64,000 nt of DNA. It comes from Norana najaformis (Eukaryota; Annelida; Clitellata; Crassiclitellata; Hormogastridae). The position numbers and the translations under genes were made by a program. Below are positions 20,513 to 32,100 of this stretch, in pieces (positions within the stretch are counted from its first letter, which is position 1; each line of letters begins with the position of its first letter). Under the pieces are notes generated by a model, which saw only the letters and a program-made list of their open reading frames with translations, was not told the origin of the DNA and ran no database searches. Where the stretch lies: assembly GCA_964023275.1 (NCBI GenBank), contig OZ029913.1, positions 57,761,858-57,825,857 on the forward strand, in the 5' to 3' direction.

Positions 20513-21016
20513 GGGTCGTCCATAAAAGACGTCCGCAAAAATGACCTACTTTGGACCCTCCCTCCCCCGTTGTCCGCATTTGACCTTACCCTCCTCCTCT
20601 CCGCTTTGCAGACGTCTGCACTCCAAAGCCTGTGGAAAATAAAAGACCAACATCGTGAAAAACGTCATTAATAAACTTCTCATTCCATCTTATTTAAAAG
20701 AACCTCATAATGGCACTATACATGGCTAACAGATCTACACAGATGTGATTTAAGACAGGTTGAAAACTTGAATTGTTTCTTTAGCCGTCTGCAGTGGAAT
20801 AGTACTATTGATAAACCAGTACAGTACAGAGTGTCTGCCATTCGACTGAAGTTGGTGTTTAAAGCATGGGTTGTATTTAAAGCTGTGTACATGTACCAGA
20901 TTTATATGCGGGCGTCCACGTGGGCAATAACCATCCCTCCCCTTGTCCACAATTGCCCGCATTTGCATGACCCCTCCCTCCTTCCCTCTTTGCTGACGTC
21001 CATTATGGATGACCCC
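20513..21016. mobile_element. MITE with about 25-bp inverted ends and TAA duplication (PIF/Harbinger-like)
   Basis: Left end gggtcgtccataaaagacgtc; the complement of the right end is ggggtcatccataatggacg. TAA flanks both sides (20510-20512 and 21017-21019). A second inner pair of similar blocks (gtccgcatttgacc, attgcccgcatttgcatgacc) suggests longer, decayed ends. Confidence 0.55.
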
Positions 21017-21019
21017 TAA

Positions 21020-21835
21020 CCAACTTGCACTTCACACTACTACACGCCCTGCATAGCTATATCACAAACAATTCATGCTGATGCCAGCAGAGTATGTACA
21101 ATAGTTACAGACACATAGATATCACCCAAGAAGTTACGTTTTTCCAGTCAAACTGTTATGAACACATGAATTATTATTTACAGAAAGGCAAATTCTAACA
21201 AAGGCCACAAATTCATAAATCCTTGGAGTTTTCTCTGACAATAAATTTACATTTCGTACAAATAGCTGACAGCTTATAAAAACAAAATAGGATGCAGTAA
21301 GCAGAGTCAATTTCTAACAGAAACACAAAACTGATGAATCAAATAATACAGTAATAAACGTAATAAAAAAGAAAAACTGAAATAAATGAAATAATAAGCA
21401 AAGCCGTAAATTTAATGGCAATAAACAAAACTAGCAACAAATATGAATTGATACAAATAAAAAATAATAAACCAAAAGATATGACCGACACAGAATCAGT
21501 AGATTCCAAATGACCTTCAACGACACAAAAGGAAACTAACTATACTCAACACAAGATATTTTCTGACACCACATAATCGAGTGCTTATCATTTAACATAA
21601 TTTAGGAATTCACAACAATATGAAGTTTTCCAGGCCTTCAGGTTAACTCTAAAATGCGCTATATAAATGTCTAGTCACATTTAGTTATGAGAAAACATAT
21701 ATGAGAAATAATCACTCAGATTACAACTGCAAAGTTTGGCAGCGAGTTGGAAAGAAGGACGAGGCAGTTCATGAGAGAAGAACACAAAGCGTATATTTAA
21801 GTCATGAAAGAGAAAAACTGCTAAAGTTAGTTTTA
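21020..21835. other. no gene recognised
   Basis: AT-rich intergenic DNA. A GCGCTATATAAAT core occurs at 21655. Confidence 0.4.
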
Positions 21836-22025
21836 ATTGCATTTATTACATGAGCAAAGTCAGTAAACCTGAATCTGGGATTCCAGACGAGTCTGTGCAA
21901 ACAACTTATCCAGGATTGTTACATGGAGTCCACTCAGCAGGTTTGAACCCACAATCGTTGGATTACAGACCAGGCATGATACCAAACAGACCACAAAGGC
22001 ACTCCAACAGGTTAGTTGGAACAAG
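21836..22025 (-). mobile_element. tRNA-derived SINE family A
   Basis: The complement has B-box gggttcaaacctgctgag, then the 3' end cagattcaggtttactgact, then aataaatgcaat. Confidence 0.7.
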
Positions 22026-23234
22026 AAAAAAACAGAGAAAAACCAGCATGTCAAGAATTAGAAAAATGATTTGTAAAAAGCAGTGATGAAGTCTGTTGAG
22101 CCAAACAAAGGTGCATCGTATGAAAGGCTTTCATAACCAGAATAAAGTGTTAGGAATTTCAATTTTTCATCTCTTTGTTTAAAGCCTGGTGGTTATGCTA
22201 ATCCTCTCCCTTGCCACCTTTCGCCCAATGAGCGTAAAACGGATAAGCTAATTTTGTACTTCAGGGCACTCGCAGAAGAGATACACTCTTTAGTATCACA
22301 TGAATTCTGATATAACACAGTCAGGTAAATGGATCCAAAATTTAGTAGAGCCTGAGCTTTCAAAAACGACCTCATAACACACCATCGCTATAAGGGGTCG
22401 TTGATAAGGCCTTCGAAGATGGTACAACAAAGAGGCTCCAGTATACTGATGACAATTTCTAGAGGCAAAGAATCGAATCCCACCACTTGATAGGTAGTCC
22501 AGCATCTTATCCTTTCAATCATCACACCACATTTAGATTCACTGAAACAGTTGTAAAGACACCGATGGACACACCTGCCAGAGATAAATATCTAGTATTA
22601 CTTTATGGTAATCATAAAGTAATAATTATTACACATTTATTCCTCAAAAAACCAAGACAACTCCTTAGCAACTTTGCCAGGCAGAACATACAAGTTTTAA
22701 TAAATGAGATTCAACTTCTGCAATTGTTTAACAATGACTGATAATAAAGTAACTGAAAAAGATATGCAAAGATATTACTGACTTACTGACAAAGAAAGAC
22801 ATACAATACAGAGACAAAATACCTACATGATAAAGAATGGCTCATAGGAAACACATCACCAATGCTAGTTCTGAATTCCCAAAAAATGTCTACATCTGTT
22901 TTTGTTTATGTCCTGATGCATACAGCTTATATAAGAACAAACATATACTGAACAGCTTTTAGCTATAATATATATGCAGTTTTAACATGTTTGCAATAGT
23001 TTAGAGTATTCATTAATTGGACCTATTATGAACTAAATCTAAATCACTAAATCTAAATCTGAGATGAAAGACACAAGCAGTAAAGTAATGTGATGCAATG
23101 GAGTGCTTACATACAGCTGCTAATTACCATAATTTAAAATTGCTTGTTCGAATATTAATAAGTGCAGTTAGCTGCATACGTTCACAGTACTAACTCAACT
23201 ACAGTATAACAATAATCCCAAAGAATTAAACTTA
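22026..23234. other. no gene recognised; one small hairpin
   Basis: AT-rich. attactttatg/cataaagtaat at 22597-22623 form a perfect 11-bp stem. Confidence 0.4.
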
Positions 23235-23396
23235 GACATTGCTATTTATTGCATTTATTACACATGAAAGGCAAGCACGTCTGAATGTGAGATGCAAGAC
23301 AAGCACGCATGTCCAGGTTCTTCGGACAGAGTCCACTCAGCTGGCTTTAACCCACACTGTTAGACTACAGATCCGTTGTTCTAACGATTTACCACC
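23235..23396 (-). mobile_element. SINE family A, partial
   Basis: tttattgcatttattacaca, then cacgtctgaatgtgag and the B-box complement ctttaacccac. Confidence 0.55.
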
Positions 23397-23554
23397 CAGT
23401 GGCGGATTTAGCTATAGGCGATGGGGGCGGTTCGTCCCCCACCCCTCTTGCCGGCCCCCTCAGACCAGACCCGTGCACGGTGGACTGCCAGAATGTGGTG
23501 CCGCTCTGGAAATGCCTTCCCCTCCCCACACAATCAATCCTGGAGCCGTCACTG
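23397..23554. mobile_element. hAT-like MITE
   Basis: Starts cagtggcggatttagc and ends ctggagccgtcactg, giving inverted ends CAGTGRCGG. Flanks ttaccacc and atacgacc match at 6 of 8 bases. Related in inverse orientation to 5898-6067. Confidence 0.6.
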
Positions 23555-24110
23555 ATACGACCACCATACCATTGCTGTCGAATCTAGCAAGAGTTGGTAT
23601 AAATACATAATTTCAAATTCAAATCAATAAAAACAAAGAAATAGTTAAGCCCAGCCTGCCGCTTATCCTGCTAAATGAAAATTGCCTGGTATACAAGTGA
23701 ATGTCACAAGAAAGAAATCGAGAGTATTCAACATTCAACAGAGTTCACTAGAAAAGTCCTCGACTGAAAAATCTTAAAATACAGTGAACAAGCAAACGAA
23801 TGAAAACCTGTCATGAAGACTCAACTCCAGAAACTTTCTTAACAAACAAAACAGATCTATAAACACTGAAATTCAGACTTGAGCATTTGGGTGAAACGGC
23901 AACGACAGACAGTTTAAAAACAACAGGATTTCGATAAGGCACAAAAAACTCGAAAATTGAGACATTCAAGCATTCACAGAATCTGGCAAGAACTTAACAC
24001 TGAATGTTTAATGTCAGTGTGCTGACTAATAACCCATTGATACACTGGAACCTCTCTATATCAATTCATGAAGAGCCACACCAGGTGCGCATTACAACGA
24101 TCTTGTGAAA
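23555..24110. other. no gene recognised
   Basis: AT-rich, no exon or repeat recognised. Confidence 0.35.
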
Positions 24111-24111
24111 T

Positions 24112-24262
24112 CTTTAATTAATTTCATTCATTGCATTTATCATGTGTGCATGGTCAGCGAGTCAAGTGTGTGTCTCAGGTCGTTACACAGAGTCTGCTCA
24201 TCAGGCTCGAAATTGCAATCGATGGATTAAAGACAAGCGCGCTACCAATAGACTCCCAAGCT
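24112..24262 (-). mobile_element. SINE family A, partial
   Basis: attgcatttatcatgtgtgc followed by the B-box complement gctcgaaattgcaatcg and a tRNA-like remnant. Confidence 0.5.
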
Positions 24263-24539
24263 GCATAAACACAATTGTGTCTTAGAGACGAATTAAAATT
24301 TTCTTCCAATTTCCCAAACCTTTCATATAAGAATTTGCATCTTAGCATAAATGTTATAACGAGACTCCAGTGTATTCCATCCACCGTGGCAGAACAGATT
24401 TTCTGGCCAAATAACATTAGTGGTCTATAAAATTCAATGCAATAAATAACCAAAATATTCTGCTGAATTCTGATATGCAGCACAGTAATAAAGCATTTAT
24501 TACAAGAACTATTAATACAACATTCAGTATAATACAAAG

Positions 24540-24915
24540 ATCATTACAAATAATGAAGCACTAATTAGAAGTAATGCAGCATACACTACAAGTAATGTAT
24601 CAGTCATTATGAGTATTACAGCACTCACTACAAAGTAATGCAGCAATCATTACAATTAATGCAACACTCATTACGAGTAATATAGCATTCATTACTAGTA
24701 ATGCAGCAATTATTACAAGTAATGCTTCAATCATTACAAGTATTACAGCACTCATTACAAAGTAATGCAGCAATCATTACAAGGAATACAGCAATCATTA
24801 CAAGTAATGCAGCATTCATTACTAGTAATGCAGCAATCATTACAAGTAATACAGCATTTATTATGAGTAATGCAGCATTCAATACGAGTAATGCAACATT
24901 CACTGTATAATACAG
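24540..24915. repeat. about 21-bp palindrome-rich minisatellite
   Basis: Roughly 18 degenerate units of the form cattacaagtaatgcagcaat. Each carries the internal palindrome ATTACnnGTAAT. Confidence 0.85.
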
Positions 24916-25959
24916 CATTAATTATGACAGAAGTTCACATAAAAAAGAAAAGATCGTCACACCAAAAAATCACTTTAAAGGTCATTGAATAATCAAGTGG
25001 CTGAACACAAACTCTGCAACTTCATCAATCAACCATGTACCTCTTACGAACATATTTCTTAATCAACCCAAATTAAATTTATCAAAACCTTCTGCCTGTG
25101 TCTTGGTTTAAAACAATGTGCTCAAAAAGCCAAAACTGCTGCATGGCAATGCAGCTTAGAAAGAATAGTGATTTCAACCCAGGCACAATGCAGTTACAAC
25201 TGCTATGCCAATCTGTGCTCAACCATTTGCAAATTAAGATGTCTTTGTAGCAACTCATTCATTCTGAGGTAACCTAACACACAACACACAAGGACATTAA
25301 AACATAACTGACAAACTGGGCAACATTCAACTAATGACTAAAGAATTCAACAGATTCTTGTGTCAAACCAAGGACAGGCTTTGGCAAAGCTTACAAAGCA
25401 GGCCAAGTCAAAATAAACAAAATCAGCTTAGTTTAAATTCAGACTCGGACCTAGCCGTGCATTAGCATAAAGCGATATAGCTTCTGATCACTGAAATGAA
25501 ACCACAAAAATCATGAACTCAGTGAGGATGATAAACTACAACAAATAAAATAGTATTGCTACTTCAGCTCAGTATAACAAGACTGAGAACAAGATGACAA
25601 TATCAGTACCGTACCAAATTCCAGCTTGAACCTAATACAAAACTTGCACGAGTCCAGTGCATTTTTGCTACAGTTCCCTAACGATTTTCTATTCACATGA
25701 AATGCATTCAGACTTTCGCTATATCTTCAAACCATCGGATGAAGTGTTGCATGTCAAGAACTTCTCCAGGAAGCACTTTAAGTCTTTTTCTTGACTCTGT
25801 ACTAGTCAAAAACAACTAAGGAGGCATATCCTTTGCCTCAAAAGCGGGGAATCTTCTCCCTCTGCTCCCTGTAAACGTGAGAGGTACGGTACCCACACTC
25901 CAAAGGCATGGTTTTTCTACACTCTTGGAAATTACACCCATAAAATCGATGCTGTGATG
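24916..25959 (-). other. presumed 3' UTR and 3' flank of the DB/Ig/FN3 receptor gene
   Basis: The receptor stop codon is at 25960-25962. No strong AATAAA was found close downstream on the minus strand, so the poly(A) site could not be placed. No other gene is seen. Confidence 0.4.
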
Positions 25960-26193
25960 CTAACAACTGCTGAAATCTGCAAGTTTTCCATTAGCAACTG
26001 GCTGACTAGAAGTGTTTGAAAGGCTATCTGAGGTTGGTAATGTCGCGTATCCAATGTTGCGTATGACGTTGGCTTCCTTGAGGATAACGTTGTCGATGTA
26101 GACCGCTTCCATGCTGCTGCTGTCGCTGCTGTTACCCCCTTTGCCATCAGTGGAATGTATACCGTTTCTCTCGTGGACGATCGGAAGTCGAAT
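25960..26193 (-). CDS. receptor exon 31: cytoplasmic tail and stop
   Basis: Acceptor TTCCGTAG|ATTCGAC. Ser-rich GGNSSDSSSM, tyrosines in MEAVYIDN and RNIGYATLP, end ADFSSC and TAG. Confidence 0.83.
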   Translation of the reverse strand: MRLPIVHERNGIHSTDGKGGNSSDSSSMEAVYIDNVILKEANVIRNIGYATLPTSDSLSNTSSQPVANGKLADFSSC

Positions 26194-29100
26194 CTACGGA
26201 ATTAGGAAGAACTTCATTAGAGTTTAATGGCAGCAGACAGAAGCTAAGAAGCTAAATGACTCACTGACGCATACTAACCAAAACACTCTGCCTGGTGTAC
26301 TACTGTAAGTACTATCGTTAAAAACGACAAAACTGGCTGAGCTTTTTATGTAAACTAGTATCCTGAGTAGTTTTTTAAGACACACCATAATACAAAAATG
26401 CATAATTTTCGGCAGCACAAAACCGGAATCTTTACAGAATATGTGAGTTTGCTACACAAGAACACACAGTCTTTCATACTTTTTTATCACATATTTACCA
26501 GTGTACAATCACTCTTAAATGCCTGTCTGAAGTTTCTAGAAAAGGTAGTTTCCAAAATGCCAACTTCTTCTGCCACCTGAGAAACATGAATCTGAACACT
26601 GACTATGCATAAACTGTCATCTGCAAATTCAATTTATTTATTTATTTATTTTTTAAATATATTTAAAGCACTTAAAACATGTGCAATGTCAGTACATCTG
26701 AATCTGAGACATCTATCGTCACCAATAAATATTTCTCTGCGTCTTCAAAAACCTGCCACTGACAACTTATATAAAAACAAACCTAGTTGTTCTTTTTACA
26801 TCAGTTAGGCTAATTAGAAGTGATCTGAGATGCTACAGAGATGTTCAAATACATACATTCATACATATTATGAATGATTTCCTTGAGCCAAAAAATACAT
26901 AGCTCATAATCAGACTTCCTGTGTAAAAGAAACTGTACAGCATACCCGGCCATCACCTAGACTAGTGTAGCTTGGGTTTTCAAATGAGACGGACTCTTTA
27001 AACTGCCTGTGCCGTCTTCTACGTAGAAGCCTGGCAAAGAAACAAGACACAGAAGTTACACACGCATGAAACGCAACTCAAAACGACTCATACATAAATC
27101 CGAGGGTTCAACTGCAGCCAAGACAAGGAACATACACAAGTAAGGAAGTAAGTAAGTAAGCAACTAAGTAAGCAGTTCATCTATCAACACACCATGTGCC
27201 CACTGACTGAGGAAGGATCAGCATGAGGCAGATAAAATACAGATGGCTATTCATTTACCTGAAACACCAGCAGACGAGAGCCGTAATGATGAGGACGGAA
27301 ATAAAGAAGAGGAAGAAGAGTCCCACTCCGAGCAACACTCGACTCTTAGCTCGGTCATCTGCAACTCAAAAAAACACCCAACACATTTACTTGTTGCACC
27401 TGTTATGCGCACGAGATCAGTAAATCTGAATTTCAGGTGCCAGACAAATGTACACAACAACTTATCAACCGTAATAACGCAGACAGCCATTTGAAGTTGA
27501 CAAATTTGTCCACAGTAACAGCTTGGTGTAGGCGTTTTGAACCTTTGCAAAAGAAATCTTCAATGCTAGGAAATCTCTTGATATAACAAGCAGTTAAAAC
27601 AAAGAACAATTAGGCAACACTGATGATCGTTCATGCTATCAGTATAGTAAATATGGTTTTTTGGTAATTACCAGAGTCTGGAGTACGGACTTTGACAACC
27701 GTTGATGGAGGACTTTCAAAATGAGGTGATACTGCGGTGACGTATATCCGGTAGACTGTACGAGACCTTAGACCTCTGAGAAAGCACTGGAAAACAGACT
27801 GGCCAACGAAGACCTGGCAATTGATTACAGATTATTAATCACCTGTCAAGTATTCGTTTATTTCATTATTCATTCATTCATGCATTAATTCACTCTCTCA
27901 TTCACTCACTCACTCGTTAATCCAGAGTATTAATACAGAGCCTTTTCAGGTATCTACCTGCTCAGAAGTGTTCCCAGCCCAGGATGGTAAAATATTGTAA
28001 TCGTAAACTCAAGATTTCTAAAGCGCACAATGAAAGCTAAGTGCAAGAACCAGCTTATTCACAGGCACTCAGTCAAAACAAAACTGACAGAGGGTTCGGT
28101 TCCAGGTGAGGATCCGAAAGTCAGGCAGGTAGGCAGTCATATGGCTACAGTGGGTGGTGTTTGGAACTGGATCTGCAGGACAGAAAAGGGGAAGAAGAAG
28201 AATCAGGGTAGTAACAGTCTTCAACCCTAGATGGAAAATATCCTGTAGCAATCATGGATGCACTGCAACACAGATTCAGAGGGAGATCACATTTATGTAG
28301 CTCCACCACCTAATGCCCAGAGGACGACGATGACCGCAACCACCACCACCTCCACCACAAAAACATACCTTAGACCAGTTAGTTTCCAAATCATCGGCAA
28401 CGAAGTAAACATAGTAGAAGGCAACAGATTTCCAGTTGACCTCTGGACGACCCCAGGTCACCTGAATCGTAAAAGAGTCGACAACTACCACAGAGACATT
28501 TGACGGTGACGGCGGTAAAGGCTCTACAAGTCACAGACAGCACACGTGAGTACAAATCAACTTTAATAAACACCTTAACCTGACGTCTTGTTTCTCTGAC
28601 CCAATGGAATTCGACTGGACTTATTAGACGCTAGTATCTTGTATGTATCTACGTATGTATCCGGATATTTATATAGCGCATTTTAACCTCTCAAAAGTTC
28701 ATACAGTACATTTTATAACTTTGAGAAATAAAGCTAAACCTTCTGTACTACCTTATGCTACACCTAACCGCATAATACTTTGAAGTGTGTAGTTACACTA
28801 TTCTCTAAATGCTACACTGATCAGACTGACGATCAAGCCATGCTCATACGATTCAAAGTACCTTGCATTTTGAAGTAAACTGCTTCTGATGGTATGCTGC
28901 TCCCGTGGTGATTGTGAGCCGTCACAGTTACCCGATATGTCATAAATGAGGTCAGATTTCTTAATTCCATGAAACGCACATCTGCGTCTGCTGTCACCTA
29001 AAACGGAGAGCCATTGTATCTTCAACTCACCACATAAATGATCCCAATCAATACAGAGACTGATAATAAATTAACTGGAAAATCTTACTATGCAATCTGG

Positions 29101-32100
29101 TCCCCATTTAAGTTTTAAAGCAGCATTTGAAGTGGTTCAATAAATCTTACTACGCAATCTGGTCCCCATTTAAGTTTTTAAAGCAGCACTTTAAGTGGTT
29201 CAATAAATCTTACTACGCAATCTGGTTCCCATTTAAGTTTTAAAGCAGCATTTTAAGTGGTTCAATAAATCTTACTACGCAATCTGGTTCCCATTTAAGT
29301 TTTAAAGCAGCATTTTAAGTGGTTCAATAAATCTTACTATGCAATCTGGTTCCCATTTAAGTTTTAAAGCAGCATTTTAAGTGGTTCAATAAATCTTACT
29401 ACGCAATCTGGTTCCCATTTAAGTTTTAAAGCAGCATTTTAAGTGGTTCAATAAATCTTACTACGCAATCTGGTTCCCATTTAAGTTTTAAAGCAGCATT
29501 TTAAGTGGTTCAATAAATCTTACTACACAATCTGGTTCCCATTTAAGTTTTAAAGCAGCATTTTAAGTGGTTCAATAAATCTTACTACGCAATCTGGTTC
29601 CCATTTAAGTTTTAAAGCAGCATTTTAAGTGGTTCAATAAATCTTACTACGCAATCTGGTTCCCATTTAAGTTTTAAAGCAGCATTTTAAGTGGTTCAAT
29701 AAATCTTACTACGCAATCTGGTTCCCATTTAAGTTTTAAAGCAGCATTTTAAGTGGTTCAATAAATCTTACTATGCAATCTGGTTCCCATTTAAGTTTTA
29801 AAGCAGCATTTTAAGTGGTTCAATAAATCTTACTATGCAATCTGGTTCCCATTTAAGTTTTAAAGCAGCATTTTAAGTGGTTCAATAAATCTTACTACGC
29901 AATCTGGTTCCCATTTAAGTTTTAAAGCAGCATTTTAAGTGGTTCAATAAATCTTACTACGCAATCTGGTCCCCATTTAAGTTTTTAAAGCAGCACTTTA
30001 AGTGGTTCAATAAATCTTACTATGCAATCTGGTTCCCATTTAAGTTTTAAAGCAGCATTTTAAGTGGTTCAATAAATCTTACTACGCAATCTGGTCCCCA
30101 TTTAAGTTTTTAAAGCAGCACTTTAAGTGGTTCAATAAATCTTACTACGCAATCTGGTTCCCATTTAAGTTTTAAAGCAGCATTTTAAGTGGTTCAATAA
30201 ATCTTACTATGCAATCTGGTTCCCATTTAAGTTTTAAAGCAGCATTTTAAGTGGTTCAATAAATCTTACTATGCAATCTGGTTCCCATTTAAGTTTTAAA
30301 GCAGCATTTTAAGTGGTTCAATAAATCTTACTACGCAATCTGGTCCCCATTTAAGTTTTTAAAGCAGCATTTTAAGTGGTTCAATAAATCTTACTACGCA
30401 ATCTGGTTCCCATTTAAGTTTTAAAGCAGCATTTTAAGTGGTTCAATAAATCTTACTACGCAATCTGGTCCCCATTTAAGTTTTAAAGCAGCATTTTAAG
30501 TGGTTCAATAAATCTTACTACGCAATCTGGTTCCCATTTAAGTTTTAAAGCAGCATTTTAAGTGGTTCAATAATTCTTACTATGCAATCTGGTTCCCATT
30601 TAAGTTTTAAAGCAGCATTTTAAGTGGTTCAATAAATCTTACTACGCAATCTGGTTCCCATTTAAGTTTTAAAGCAGCATTTTAAGTGGTTCAATAAATC
30701 TTACTACGCAATCTGGTTCCCATTTAAGTTTTAAAGCAGCATTTTAAGTGGTTCAATAAATCTTACTACGCAATCTGGTTCCCATTTAAGTTTTAAAGCA
30801 GCATTTTAAGTGGTTCAATAAATCTTACTACGCAATCGGGTTCCCATTTAAGTTTTAAAGCAGCATTTTAAGTGGTTCAATAAATCTTACTACGCAATCT
30901 GGTTCCCATTTAAGTTTTAAAGCAGCATTTTAAGTGGTTCAATAAATCTTACTATGCAATCTGGTTCCCATTTAAGTTTTAAAGCAGCATTTTAAGTGGT
31001 TCAATAAATCTTACTACGCAATCTGGTTCCCATTTAAGTTTTAAAGCAGCATTTTAAGTGGTTCAATAAATCTTACTACGCAATCTGGTTCCCATTTAAG
31101 TTTTAAAGCAGCATTTTAAGTGGTTCAATAAATCTTACTACGCAATCTGGTTCCCATTTAAGTTTTAAAGCAGCATTTTAAGTGGTTCAATAAATCTTAC
31201 TACGCAATCTGGTTCCCATTTAAGTTTTAAAGCAGCATTTTAAGTGGTTCAATAAATCTTACTATGCAATCTGGTTCCCATTTAAGTTTTAAAGCAGCAT
31301 TTTAAGTGGTTCAATAAATCTTACTACGCAATCTGGTCCCCATTTAAGTTTTAAAGCAGCATTTTAAGTGGTTCAATAAATCTTACTACACAATCTGGTC
31401 CCCATTTAAGTTTTTAAAGCAGCACTTTAAGTGGTTCAATAAATCTTACTACGCAATCTGGTTCCCATTTAAGTTTTAAAGCAGCATTTTAAGTGGTTCA
31501 ATAAATCTTACTACGCAATCTGGTTCCCATTTAAGTTTTTAAAGCAGCACTTTAAGTGGTTCAATAAATCTTACTACGCAATCTGGTTCCCATTTAAGTT
31601 TTAAAGCAGCATTTTAAGTGGTTCAATAAATCTTACTATGCAATCTGGTTCCCATTTAAGTTTTAAAGCAGCATTTTAAGTGGTTCAATAAATCTTACTA
31701 CGCAATCTGGTCCCCATTTAAGTTTTTAAAGCAGCATTTTAAGTGGTTCAATAAATCTTACTACGCAATCTGGTTCCCATTTAAGTTTTAAAGCAGCATT
31801 TTAAGTGGTTCAATAAATCTTACTACGCAATCTGGTCCCCATTTAAGTTTTAAAGCAGCATTTTAAGTGGTTCAATAAATCTTACTACGCAATCTGGTTC
31901 CCATTTAAGTTTTAAAGCAGCATTTTAAGTGGTTCAATAAATCTTACTACGCAATCTGGTTCCCATTTAAGTTTTAAAGCAGCATTTTAAGTGGTTCAAT
32001 AAATCTTACTATGCAATCTGGTTCCCATTTAAGTTTTAAAGCAGCATTTTAAGTGGTTCAATAAATCTTACTACGCAATCTGGTCCCCATTTAAGTTTTA

